Part shown: positions 1-13,138 of the stretch, piece after piece
How the letters are laid out: every line of letters starts with the position of its first letter
How positions within the stretch are numbered: position 1 is the first letter of the stretch
NCBI GenBank assembly: GCA_021613535.1
Contig: CP075495.1
Coordinates: forward strand, 2,604,001-2,668,000
Length of the DNA stretch: 64,000 bases
DNA from: Adineta vaga
Taxonomy: Eukaryota; Rotifera
Reading direction: 5' to 3'
Made by a program: the position numbers and the translations under genes
The notes under the pieces: model-generated
The model's input: only the letters and a program-made list of their open reading frames with translations
Databases searched by the model: none
What the model was told of the DNA's origin: nothing

Positions 1-1289
1 AACGTTTCTCACGATTTAAATGAAAGAAAAGTTCACCACCATTAACACATTCCATAACAAGACAAAGACGATCACTTGTTGTAAATGCACAGATTAAATT
101 TGTTATAAATGGATGACGAATTCGTCGAAGAATTCGATTTTCATCCATTGTATGTACAATTTCATTCTAACGAGAGAAAAATAAAGTTCTCATTGAAAAA
201 TAAGAAGTACATTTTAAACGAATGAAAATCTCTTACATTACTGACTACAAGACTTTTTCTTAACATTTTCATTGCAAATATTCGTTGTGTAGTTCTTTCA
301 CGACACAGAACAACTTTACCAAACGTTCCACGACCAAGAATTTTCAAATATTCAAAATCATTTATTTGCTAAATAAAATAGAAAACAACAATTCAAACCC
401 ATTCTTTTCTACTAATAAATATCAATCAATATACAGGTCTTCGTGTGAATACTTCGTTCATTGATGAATATTCATTTTCTGTATTGTCCCTATTATCATT
501 CGTAATCATCGGATAATCTATTTTTGATGATTGTAATTGATGTTGTAAATGTGGCGTTGTTTGTTGATTAATTCTTTCAATGATTGTAATCCATTCTTCA
601 CTAGAAAAAGAAAACTCTATGTAAAATGAAGATGCAATTTTTCCTCTTCCTACCGATCTTGTTGATTACTTGCAGCAAATAATCGTTCGATTTTCATTTG
701 ATTAAAATGTATAATGAAAGCATTTTGTTTAATTTTATCTTGACGTATAACACTACAATCAATAACTTGAAATTTATTCAATGGTTCTTCTTGTTGACTA
801 TCATTATCAACCGGTGGTTTACGATAACCATATAAATTTCCATCATGACGAAGAATAAAATAACGTGGACGCCATGTTTTTATATGTTCACCTAAGTAGG
901 CAAACAAAAAAAACCCATTTCAGAATCAAATATTAAAAGTCAGTTTGACATTTCTGTTTATCTCTACGTACAACTATGTTTAGTTTTTCAAGGGTTTCCT
1001 CTTCCTAAACATCGACCAATTTCACTTATGTAAATTACTTCCATTTATGTTTGCAAAAATAAAAAAACCTTTTATGAGTACAAAGACATACGGTGTATGT
1101 GACTTTATCTTAGGTCAACATTTCTTTCACATTTTTTTTCAATGAAAAGAATGGAAATACAATGATATGAATTCATTCATTCAATAACATACCTCTTTTA
1201 TAAAGCCAACCAGATTTATACGATGGTGTATTAGTTGATAATTCTGATGGACTACGTTGTTGACTGGAAGTTATTGTTAGAGGTTGCAT
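1..1289 (-). CDS. AKT: AKT/PKB serine/threonine kinase, N-terminal part (cut by window edge)
   Basis: Five exons (1193-1289, 654-891, 435-600, 237-368, 1-166) give an N-terminal PH domain followed by the start of an AGC kinase domain; the rest lies beyond the left edge. The PH domain begins with [18 protein letters not shown], keeping the basic residues that bind PIP3 in AKT, and ends in REEW. After a low-complexity linker comes the glycine-rich loop GRGTFGKV, the ATP-binding lysine in FAMKML, and further on [13 protein letters not shown] and [13 protein letters not shown], all typical of AKT. The family is the cytosolic and plasma-membrane effector of PI3K signalling. The start is the first ATG ahead of the PH domain; in-frame splicing through all five exons supports the model. 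The T-loop and hydrophobic motif are not in view. Confidence 0.93.
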
Positions 1290-3083
1290 TATTTCTCTCG
1301 TTTTCTTCTTCTTCTTCTTCTTCTTCTTCAGTAAATCGTCTTGTTAACCATATGACGTTGCTTATATTTATGTGTCTTTTGATCTAACAAGAAAGAAAAA
1401 TCTTGTGAGTATTTTGCGTAGGATTTACATTTATAAGTTAGTCTGTTTGGCGTAGGCATACGTCAGAATCATCGAACCGAAACAATAACATTCAAGTAAA
1501 AGGAAAATAACAAAATGAAACCTACCTAATGACGAACAACTGAAAAAACAACGTTTTCACTGATAAAAAAGAAATCAATACACACATTTTCTTTTCAAAT
1601 ATTCGCTACATCGATGATCTCCTTCATTTTATTTATTATAAGTTGACAATGACTTCTATTCATTTTATTTAATATAAAATTGAAGATAAATGAATAATTA
1701 TTAATCTACCAATGTTTCCTATCATGCATTCAAAAAGATTATTTAGAAGAGAAAACCTTCAACAAATTATACATTACTTTCGTATTGAATATTTCGATAA
1801 CAGTACTATACTATCCTGTAACGTTTGTTATATTTGAATGAATGAGAAAGAAAAATATGTCGTTATTAGGAAGAAAAAATAGAAGAGAGTGATATTCTTT
1901 TTTTTGTAGGTTCCGTGTTCTTAAATTGTTTATTGACATTTGATCAATATGTACGATCGACTACGATGACCTAAATGACATGCGCAATCTTAAATATCTA
2001 TAATTATTTGTACTCTTTCTGATACTAACATACGAAATTTATTAATCGTATAATAAATTATTTTGAAAATGAAATCTAATATTCTATCAACATGATGAAA
2101 ATTACGTATAACATTAAAAAGAAAAGAATAATAAATAGTGAGTAGTGATAAGTTATTCTATGGAAGTTAAATAATGCTTCCAGAAATCTGCTAGAAGAAG
2201 AATAGAATTAATCTATTCTTGTCATCTTTTTCTGCTTTACTTAAGCTAATATGATGAAACAAATAAGTATAGAAATTATTTTAATTAATGTAAGTGGATA
2301 GGATTGGCTATCTAGTGATATAATGAGAAAGAAAATAAACTCGTTACGAACTAACTTCTGCTCGATCGAATAGATCTAACGAAGAAAAAGCATATTGAAT
2401 ATTTATTCAAAATTTAATGGTATATAGTAGGTAGAGATCAATACGTGATTTTTCGAACTGACTATGAAAAAAAACACATTACCTTCTAATTAAAAAGCCT
2501 TTGTTTTATTACAATATTAATTTCCTGTTGAAAGACAGAAAATATATGTATAACCCGGAGTAGAATGATGAAGAAAAGAAACTGTGACTTCTTCTATCTT
2601 ACTATCAATTAGAACACAACTAGTTTTTTTTTAACAACTACAAATAGTTAACGAGTGATTATATTAAATGCACTTTCTTCTTATTCCATGAGAGAAAGAA
2701 AAAAGAAGTTTATGGAAACAAAAAATGACAATGAGAAAAGAGAGTTTCTTTTTTTCCAAACACAATCTATAATTATCAACCAATTATAAAACTATGTCAA
2801 CTTAGAAGTTGCAATACTTCTTTTGAGTCAAAGGAACATCCGAAGTTTATTTTTAACATGTTCATCATTCTTCAGTTAGTAAATCTATTTCGAATTAAAG
2901 TAAAACATCAAAGACATGATTAAGATTCGTTGATTTTATTCAGATTATTCTTCGCTTTTTCTAATACAGACATATATATATATATATATATAAAACAAAA
3001 GACAAACAAACAGTCACAAACACGGATTGAATTAAATATATATATTATTTAAACACATGAATCTGTTTCTTTTTGTATTGAAA
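1290..3083. other. intergenic, AKT 5' flank and hyccin 3' flank
   Basis: No convincing coding exon on either strand. It holds a (TTC)n tract at about 1304-1329, directly upstream of the AKT start, and a (TA)n tract at about 2971-2993. It should contain the AKT promoter or 5' UTR and the hyccin 3' UTR, but I cannot place their borders. Confidence 0.6.
2971..2993. repeat. (TA)n simple repeat
   Basis: Uninterrupted alternating AT of about 22 bases in the intergenic region before hyccin. Confidence 0.9.
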
Positions 3084-6000
3084 TTAAAGAAAGGTTTCAG
3101 TTCCGTTGCTTTGGTTGCCGTCAGAACATATAAATCGTACTGTAGTATACATTTCTTTCTTTTCTCCATGTTTCATACTTGATGTACGTGGTCGAGGTGA
3201 TTCAGCATCATCAGAATGAACAATTGTTTGAACATGTTGCATATTGGGTGATGATGAACGTTGTTGTTGGAGAGTATTGAAATATGTTTGTGTGGATGTT
3301 AAAGATATAGGTTTATAATGACGTGGTGATGGGGGTGATGGACTTGATGTTGCTGGTCCAACTGATGATGTAATATTTGTTGAAAGTGTGTCATTCACTG
3401 ATGTTGAAATATCTTCATTCTGTTTTTCAGTTGATAATGTGGTATGTGTACTAGTTGAACGAATGAATTCTGCCGATGGAGTATTTTCATGGAGAATATC
3501 ACTTATCGATTTATGTCGATGACTAGTTGGTGGTGTCAGTTCTGTTGGATTAGCCTTACTGGGTACTGGTACAAAATTTAAATGTTCAATTGTTTCATTC
3601 GGTAAATCATTCTCAATAATAGCTAAATTTTTAAAAAAGAAATTAAAAGTTTTCAGATTTGTATGTTTGCTTTTTACCTGTCTCTTGTTGTTGATGAGTT
3701 TTACGTGAACGATGTCGATTTTTCATCGAACGTGTTGTTGTTGCAGAACGTTTTTGTTTAACCATATCGATCGTTGGTGGTAATTCAATCTCAATACCAA
3801 TTGTATCTTGTCGTTCAAATCGATGACTTTCAAATTCATGTAAATAACTCATCGATTCAGTCATCTAAAAACATTAAATAAATCAATCGTAATAGAAGTA
3901 TCGAATTAAACTTACTAAAATAACATCCGCATACATTTCATATTCTGCTCGTTTTTTCAATATATGCATACATTCCGCGGAATCTTCATCGATTGAATTC
4001 GCTCTAGCGAGAGAGAGAGAGAGAAAAGTAATTTGCGAAAGAGTTTTGTAGAAAAATACTTACTTAAAATAGAATAATGTTCCTAAAATTTCTGACATCA
4101 TTCGACTTGATACAGGTATGCGTCGACCCGTAGCTGGCAATATTGAAGTTTGTACTTTTGCTAAAAGGTTTTCATCAAAAGAAAAACCTTGACCAATTAA
4201 TCTACGATTTAAATTTGAAAATACTAAATCTATTTTTTCGTTTATTCTTAGTTTACTTTTTTGTCATTTTAAAATATGCTTTTCGAGAATAGAGATCCAT
4301 CAATGACACACTTGCACCATATTGTAGAAGAAGAAACCAAATGATCTGCTCTCTAAACAAAATTAATATTAATTCTAAGGAAAAAAAATATATAATCCAA
4401 ACAAAAGAAAGGTAGTTAAGCTTATTAGAAAGAAATGTCACAAAACTCAAGTAAAAATGTAGTCTACGAACATATAATAAAAAATTCTGATTCCTAAAAT
4501 AGTCAACCAAACAAAAGTAAGTATTTATCTCTTTCAAGCTGAACATTAGTTTTAATACTACTAGAGAACTAAAATTTGAAAAGAAAACTCTACCTTGTTG
4601 TTGCATTGACTGTATCAAATGGAACAAATGCATGTAAACGTACTACTTCGCATTTTTTCTCATGTTTCGATATTGCATGTTGAGTTAATGGAGTAGGCGC
4701 ATAATGATCCTGAATGAGAAAAAAAAACCCATTTAATTAATATGATCTTTCATTGATATATTTAACATTTGAAAAATTCTTCGTGTTATTTCCAAAGACA
4801 TTTATCTACTTACCGGATTCGGAGTATGATAGATTGATGGTATAGTGAGATTTGGAATTCCTAAAAATTTTCATTTTTTTATCAAGTCTTTTTTCCTTTT
4901 TTTTGTTGAAAAATAACTTACGAAATTCATATGCTTTATCATGATGCCCGTCGTCGAGAACACTCTAGAAAAATATTACGAATACTGAGTATTTCTTATC
5001 AAACAAGTTGGTCAAAACGTCGATAGTGACATATGTTGGCTAGTCAGTAGTAGAGCTACTGATACAGATTAGTATTTGACAACTGTTATCAATAGCTAAC
5101 TACCGGTTAGACAAAGTCATCGTTGTGTTATTCATGTTAGATATAAGTATATAATTTATGAACTTACTAGATTGTAGAGTCCGACAAGAAAAGTATTGAT
5201 TGTTGAACAAACATCCTACAAGTAAAGAGTAAAAGACAACGAATGATGAAGAGAAGAATAATGAAGTGACGTGCATAGTTTCTCTGTCTCTCTTTCTCTT
5301 TTTTTTTTAATAATGATAATCAAGCGGTAAAAGAGAGAAAAGAAAGCCGCTCATCTTTACCATTGAAGACTGATTATTCACGCTAGGATGCTGTCAAAAA
5401 AAAGAAGAAGGAATGCTGATGACAATGATGATGCTGTCGACTCAAGGCAAAGACGCATTATGAATTTAGTTTTGATGTGTATGTTCATAATGATAATGAA
5501 AAGCGAAATTAGCTTTGTTTAATCATGTTACTATTTCTCACGTCTCGTTCATTTCCGCTCTCTCTCTTTCTATATATCATTTTTTTCTATACAAAAGAAA
5601 AAGAAAAAGATTTTTCACACTTCGATTTTTTGTCCTCATCAAATATCATTCAATGAAATATTCACTTTTCAATCTCATCGTTTTATGATACATAAATCTA
5701 TCAAAGAAAAAAAAAGAAAAATCTTTACAACTTCATCTACTTACTAGAAAGAAAAAAGATTGATGTCACACACGTGTATACAGGATTATATATATATATA
5801 CTCTCTCTTTCTCTATCTTTACACTCAATTTATGTAAAATACTTCCTGCATTTTTCTTCTTCTTTATATTGATAAGGCGGATGCATTATATATGTTACCC
5901 AGTTATTAGATATCTCGACAATCATAATGAGCACATATCACAGAATTTAACTTCTTCTTTTTTTTTCAATTTTACCTTCTTAGTAACATCAGTTGATTCT

Positions 6001-7401
6001 GGATGATGGTAAAGAACATCATAGTAAGCAATGATGAATGATGGAAGAAATTGAAGTACAAAGGATCGTTGTTGAGCATCGCGATAAAGTGTGAACAGAT
6101 GATCGCATAATGATGGAGCATACTGAATGAAAATCAATATTATGTCATAGATGTTAAGAAATCTCTACTCTTGAATCATTGATACATACTTCCGAAGATT
6201 CTGTAGTAATAGCTAAATGTATTTCAGCATTAAGCTTTGGATTGAAGTTCGTCGTTGATAATGATGATAATGATGCTTTCTCATTCTATCGAAGAAGAAG
6301 AATAAGAATAAGAATAAGAATAAGAGGAAGACAAAATGAGTAGATCTCACTTCTTCTTCTTTTTTTTCTCGTCTACTCTTTCGACTTCCGATGCATTCTT
6401 TTTATTCAAACATAGACACACCTTGATGCTAACAGGACTGATGAAGATATGAAGAAAAAAGATGAAAATTAGTCGTGTGAACAAAATTCTTTCTTTCACT
6501 TTTTTCTTCTTCTTTGTATTATCATCACCTGTCAGAAGTGTGTGCGGTAGAGCATAATCTTACCCATTGCTGCTAGATATGTCTTTTCTCGTTTAAATTT
6601 TAATCTTTTGACTGACAAGAGATAATCTTTTTTCTTCTTCTTCTTCTTCTTCCATATAGTTTATCAATTATATTACTTTCGACATGAATAAATAAATAAA
6701 TGAATGAATGAAAAAAGTAAAAAGAAGATAATGGAATCTGTATAGAAATTCTACATAATTAATTTGAATTGTTCGTGCGAAGAAACAAACTTGAATGTGT
6801 ATTCAAATAGAACAATTATCACCTCATTTGGATAAAACTTGTCATCTATCATCAACTATACTGTCTTTCAAAATTTTAAAGATAAAAAAGAAAAATCTGT
6901 GAAATGTGAGATAATAAATTATCATTTGAGAGGAAAAAAAAGAGATCAACCCTTCGGCTTTACCGTTATTAAAACTCGTTTTTCATGATTAATTTACCAG
7001 GATGAATATGTTAGAAAAGAAAACTGAGCTGAAAAAGAAAGAGTAGGAAACAGAGAAAGACAGGGCGAAAGGATGCTACTTCTTCTTTGCGTTTCTTTAC
7101 TGATGTTAGACAGAAAATTGAGAGAGATTAAAAATCACACACACAACGACGTGTGTGTGTGCACATATACGCATACTCTTAATTGCAAGCACGCAATTCT
7201 ATTCATCAGTAACAGGCAAGGAATGCGAGTACTTAACAGTTTAGAAATATTATCCTCATTAGCAGTTCATTTATTCAATATGAAGAAAAAAAACTGTCAG
7301 TCTACCTGGAATGATTCAATCCATGCATCAACTTCAATAAAGTTCGTCGAAAACGATTCTTTTGAATAAAGACTATCACTAGTTTGACTTGTTGTCGACA
7401 T
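3084..7401 (-). CDS. FAM126A: Hyccin / FAM126 (PI4KA complex subunit)
   Basis: Thirteen in-frame exons: 7306-7401, 6190-6285, 5976-6122, 5361-5390, 5168-5215, 4922-4964, 4814-4860, 4594-4709, 4257-4352, 4064-4201, 3916-4003, 3678-3864 and 3084-3622. Matches to hyccin run in order: the N-terminal VDAWIESF, CDHLFTLYRDAQ...FVLQFLP, FLVGLYNL, IPSIYHTPNP, IIWFLLLQYGASVSL, and RRIPVSSRMMSEILG. The C-terminal tail is Ser/Pro/Thr-rich and disordered, as in the family. Hyccin joins TTC7 and EFR3 to hold phosphatidylinositol 4-kinase alpha at the plasma membrane. The first intron is about 1 kb, unlike the others, and one exon is only 30 nt. An acceptor-like AG lies 8 nt upstream of the ATG. Paralogue choice (A or B) cannot be made from an invertebrate sequence. 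Confidence 0.9.
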
Positions 7402-8994
7402 AATTTGATCTAGAAGAAGATTTGTAAAGTATTTTCATTTGGGCCATATTGTTATTTATACCTTTGAATAAGATCGAAGTAATTAAATATATTTGTAAAG
7501 TATCATTCTATAGATGAGATTCTTTATCTATCTTAAATAGAAAATTAGTTTTTATGAACTAAATTTAATAATTACATATAATAACACATCATGACTTTCT
7601 CGTATATCTTGCTTGTCTTGATAATAGTTTATGTTATTAAATATTGAATTCATTCTAGGAACGCTATCTCCGTTTCTAATAATTTTGATAAATCAATTCA
7701 AGAAGAATATGAAAAAAGGCGTTGACAATATTCCATGATTGGTTTAAGCAATCACGAAAGATTTATCCTCGTAAGACCTCTTTAGTAATACTGATGAATA
7801 TTCCATAGAGGTCGCAAATGGATGTTTATCCTAAACCTAAATTTTGAATGAACAACACAATAATACATAATTTAACTAATCACAATTCATAATGCACAAA
7901 GATAGCGAATGTGTAGTAAATTTATATCGGCTCAATTTCGTTTAATTAGTAGTTAGTTTAGGGCGATAATGTATTCTATAATTATCCAAAGAGATACTAA
8001 CAATACACTAAATGAAATTGAGAATTTTCTCTCATTGAACCAAGATACATACATTCCAAATTGGTATTCGAAAGCCTAGAAATTATTTTGTACAAATCTT
8101 GTTTTTTTTCTTTCAAGTACGCCATTTCAAATATACAGTCAATATTGTTATTTCACTAAGAAAATACAGTGAAGACTTACATGTAAATTCACATTAATAT
8201 CAAGAAAATTATTGTTGATTTAACACTAATCATTTTGAGTGAAAAGTATACCTTCGATTAGATAGGTAAATATATTTAATGTACGTGGTCTCGATATAGT
8301 ATAGCATTTTCTTTGAAAAAAAAATGACGTCAATCAAGCACACGAACTGTTCTTAGACGTTTGATTAAAAGATTTTTAACTAAAATTTTAATGACATATG
8401 AAAACGTATAATTTAAAAAAGATGTAATCATTAATATTTGCTTCGATGATTTAATGATAAGTTGTTTTTATTTGTTTAATACACAACAACAACAACAGCT
8501 TATTGAAAGGATTCGTTACTCTGTAAAACAATTCTTTGATGAATTGGATAAGATCATTATCGTATTCTTATTCTTAGTTTTGTCTTTTGTCTTTTAATAT
8601 AACAATCGAAGAGAAAAAAAAAACTTTTCTTTTTCCAAGAAAAGAAAAATAGTAAGCGAAAAGAAAAGAAATGATTATCATTCACCGGGCTTGCGATGAA
8701 ACATACGTATATATATATATATATAGATATAGATATATAGATAGACATCGCCTTGTACACGCAGCATATACAAAGATAATCAAAAACAAAATTTTGTTAA
8801 TAGCAAGGAAAACGTTCGAAAATAAATCAATTACAGTGAACAAAAGAAGAAAGAGAACATGATGTTCGATAATAGCCATCACAGTACGCTTCCGTATATT
8901 ATTTTTTAACTTCGAAATAGTAGCACTCATCATGTTTAACTAAAAATAGATGTGTGCATTAAGGTAGACGTAAGAACAAATAGAATGATATTTT
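7402..8994. other. intergenic between hyccin and the aminergic receptor
   Basis: About 1.6 kb of A+T-rich sequence with no supported exon. It includes an alternating (TA)n/GATA tract at about 8707-8745 that generates short spurious reading frames. It should hold the hyccin promoter and the 3' UTR of the receptor gene. Confidence 0.55.
8707..8745. repeat. (TA)n/(GATA)n compound repeat
   Basis: Alternating TA passing into GATA-like units. It produces Tyr/Ile frames on both strands that are not genes. Confidence 0.85.
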
Positions 8995-11252
8995 CTATAC
9001 ACATGAATTTCTTTTTGATGATATCATATTTTCACCAGCAGGTAGATTTCCATTGGATACTTGAATATCATTAGTAATATTAATTAATCTATTTGAATCA
9101 ATCAATCTTTCTTCTCTAGGATTTGATTTAATACGATTCTTCTTTTTCTTATGTTTTACTTTTGGTATACTTGAACACATCCTCGTAGTTTCTCCACTTG
9201 GTGTTGCAGGTGGTAAGACTGATGTACTATTTGTACTTGCACGACGTTCACGACAACAAATAATATACTTACTAAGAGTTTTTCGAAAAGCAGCACGAAA
9301 ATCTTTATTATGAAACGCATATAAAAATCTAAATGAAAAAGAAGATTTAAAGAAAAACTTTCATATGTTTTTTTAATTTATTTACGGATTAATCATTGAA
9401 TTGAAATAGCCAACCCAGAAGACGATATCTTCTATAATAGGCATATATGTCCAAGTACAACGATTTGGTTCACATATTGAATAACGAAGAAAAAACGGAA
9501 GCCAACAGATTAAGAAAGCAATCATAATCGCACCTAAGGTTTTAACAGCACGACGTTCGCGTTTTAAATGTTTCATTTGACTATGACGAGGATCTAATAA
9601 TTGTCCAGGATAATCAACAGATGTTTGTGGTTCCATTTGTGTATCTACGCTATCATGTTTACCTGGACGACGATGATTATTATGACAACCATTAAGTGGT
9701 GTTGTTGTTGTAGCTGCTAATTGATGTGTACGTTGTGATTGATGTGTTGAAGAAGATGTTTCATTAAGGACTTGATCATCACTTGATCGTCGGCGTGAAA
9801 AATATTGCGGAAGTTGTGAAGTTCGATGACGATGAGCAACACCATCCATCATTCGATGTGCTTCACTTTCTTTTTTTTCAGCTATTCTGATTAACATCAA
9901 ATACATTATAATCATTATAGCACTGGGAACCCAGAATGAAAATGATGATGAAACAATTGCATATGCTTGATTTACAGCAAATGTACAACGACCATGAACA
10001 CGATTTAAACAACTTATTTTATGTCGTTGTTCACGTGTGGTATAAATTCCAGTAAAGATTGGAATAAATGATAATAAACCTGAACCTATCCAACAACCAG
10101 CAATCATACTATATCGACGTCGTTCGGAAGCTGTTCGTTCATGATCAAATGGACGTACGATTGAAAGATAACGATCCAAAGCTATACAAGCTAAATGCAT
10201 AATTGATGCTGTTGAAAAAAGTACATCACATGAAAACCATAGCCGACACATAAACTAGAATGAAACAAGACATCTTTCAATCATGTCGGAAGTTCAATTT
10301 AATATTTCTTATTTCTCAAATAACTTGTGTCTATATATAGTTTTTGCATAAGAATAAATGTAACTAAAATCGTCCAAATTAGTTATTTAAACATATGAAA
10401 CATTTAATATATAGAATGTAAAACAAGAACTTTGACAGACATCATTTGCAAAAATGAAAGAAATCTCAAATTACAATTAGAATAGAAATTATATGTCTTT
10501 TTTTGTCATTTTTATTTTTGTACATGAAGAGAGTAAGAGAAAATTGTTTTCTTTTTCTTTTTCTACTTCATATCAATATTTCGATAAGAGAATTAAGTTG
10601 CTAAATATAAATGCACTTTATTAGCTTCATAGACGAACGAAGAAAACAAATTGTTATTGACTTTTACTTTGTAACAGAGTGCAACATGAATCATTCGATT
10701 CGTTCATATAAAGATATGAAGTTCAAAATCTTTCTGTTCACTTACCGCTCCAAGAATCCATCTTCCTCGAACTAATTGTAAACCATAGAATGTCATTGCT
10801 AATGTACTAACACCAACATCAGCAACGGCAAGTGAAGCAAGGAAGACATTACCTGTGATACGTAGATTATGAAAATGTTTAATAACATAGATAACAAGAA
10901 TATTGCCAAATATCGCACAGATAGTGATTGGAACAACAAGTGCGCCCGCAAAAATTCGATAAGGCAATGAAAAATAAGGCAATGTAACATTGATAACTTC
11001 AGGTACACAAACCAATGTTTCGTTTTTTGGTAAGTTTTCCACCTGATCTGATGTTAAATTTTTGTTCCATAATGATAGTGATTGATGGATAATTTGATTA
11101 TCATCGGAAAATGCATGGATGGTAACCACTAGATGATTTTGAATGAGAACAAAAACAGTTAGAAAACAGGCGAATGACACCAGTCGATTGATATTAATCG
11201 ATCTCCTTAGAAGACAAATAATCATGTGAAAGAAGAAGACGATAAACGACAA
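8995..11252 (-). CDS. Beta-octopamine/adrenergic-type GPCR
   Basis: Three exons (10746-11252, 9386-10254, 8995-9328) spliced in frame give a rhodopsin-family receptor. Visible are a hydrophobic N-terminal segment with N-glycosylation sites, TM1 (GNILVIYV), TM2 (LASLAVADV), TM3 with the amine-binding Asp (CDVLFSTASI) and DRY (ALDRYLSIVRP), TM5 with serines (SSSFSFWVP), a roughly 110-residue third intracellular loop, TM6 (FLICWLPFFLRY) and TM7 (GYFNSMINPFLY). The stretch from TM3 to TM5 is closest to insect beta-like octopamine receptors, a Gs-coupled group, though ligand and coupling are inferred. The first ATG is taken as start; a downstream Met is possible. The C-terminal tail is basic and Ser/Asn-rich. 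It faces the large gene-free block. Confidence 0.85.
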
Positions 11253-13110
11253 TGAACGAGATTAAAGCGACACAAACAAGGTCGCAATTGTTAAATCAAG
11301 TTTTGTTGTCTAAAAAAAGAAAAAAAGACTTAGCAATATGAAAAAGAAAAGAAAGGAGAGAGAGAGAGAGAGGGAGAAAACAAAATTCACTTGATGACAT
11401 ATAAGCTCGAGATAATCTTTAAAGGAAGAGAACGAATGAAAAAAACGAAGACAAATATCATTCGAAATTTAGTTATTTGTTTTCATCGAGTTAAAATGTA
11501 ATATAGAAACTATGAAATAAACTGAAATGTATTCCGAGCGTGTTTTAACTTGATTTCTTTTGTTAAGACAAGACAAAACGGTGATTTGTACTTCTTACAA
11601 GTGATAAGAGTGAGTTATTTTTCTTAGTCATTTGCTTTCTTAAACAGACATCGAAAGTCACGTTAGCAATTAGAACTTATATTTGTTGATAAACACGCTA
11701 TCGAAAGCAAACGTTAAGAAAAAAGGAAAAGACTGTAAGAATAAAAAATGAGCTAATAAACGACCGAATAAAAACGCAGATATAATAATTGTTCATACAC
11801 ATGCATCATCATCATCATACAAACAATATATATTTTATATCCATCTTAATATTTTTTTCAGATTGACGGAATTGTTTTTTTTTTCTCTTCTGTTCTTCAG
11901 GGCAACCACATAGAGAGAATCTCATCGCCACATCATGTCACTATCGACATCAATTTGCTTTAAAAACAAATACTCCTCTATCCACCATGCATAAAATGCA
12001 CTTTTTTTTCTCTCTGTCTCTCCCTTCTTTCTAAATTGCTGAAGTATATTTTGCACCCATATATATGTATTCACGTACACATCTGTTAAGTGACATCGAA
12101 ATCTCCGGTCTTCTCTGCGATACAGTTTTGAAATCACACGATCTAACATTCTAAATAGTGCTGTTTCACGCGCCAGAATCATTCTCATCGCTGTCATTCA
12201 ATATGTTAAACAAAGATGACGTTGTCTGACAAGCGAATAGAATACTCACTTGAAAATTCATACACACATGATGCTATTATACAAAATAAGAGGAAAAAAA
12301 AAGAAAGTTTCTTGTCATCCTACTCACTAACGGATACATGTTAACGCTAGTTTCTATTTCCTATTAGAAATATGTTTTTCAATCGTAATTCTGAGAGTCT
12401 TAAATAATAAGAATATTGTGAACACCAAAAATCATGATGACTATAAATATATTCATTGAAGCACAAAAAAAAGTAATTCTTTGATAAAAATTTACCGTAC
12501 TTTAAAAAAGACATTACATTGTCTTCCAACAGAATCAATACGAGTAGCAGATCGTTGAGAGCGACATAAGACAATATGAAATGGTTAGTTACGAAAACAA
12601 ACAGGCGACTTTTTTTCAAAAAAAAAACGAAAATAAGAACTTTAAAGAAAGAAAAGAAGCAAGACAGAGAAAAAGAACGGTAAGGTATGAGACTAATTAT
12701 AGACGAGAAAACAAAGAAAAACGTGTACAATCAGTATGGATTAACTTGTTCGAATTTTTCTTCTATGTTTCATATCACGTAAGTCTCTCATGCCATTGCG
12801 CTTTGTTCTCTTTGGAAAAACAACAATCGTAAGCAAAGAACGCATTTTACTAGATCATTAGTTAGAACAAAAACAAACGCGCTAATCATCAATTGTATAA
12901 TATTTTCCATCGCTCGATTAACTCCTATTCATCGCATTGAAACGCGAGAGATCATCAGACTATCTGTGTCCTCGATGAGTCTTTTCTCGAGAAAGAAGAA
13001 TCATCACATATGCAGACAATTGAATATAATATCGAAGACGTACATCAAATAGGATTGATATAAGTTGTACTTGAGTGAAGAAATAATTTACTCAAGAATG
13101 TCATAGTATG

Positions 13111-13138
13111 GAAAAGAAAAGAAAAGAAAAGAAAAGAA
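13111..13138. repeat. (GAAAA)n simple repeat
   Basis: Five to six GAAAA units followed by AAG/AGAGG purine-rich sequence, inside the gene-free block. Confidence 0.85.

Noticed and set aside
11922-12730. Several minus- and plus-strand frames of 80-130 codons in the gene-free block
   Set aside because: Phe/Leu/Ser or Lys/Arg composition from pyrimidine or purine tracts, no splice-consistent extension and no motif.
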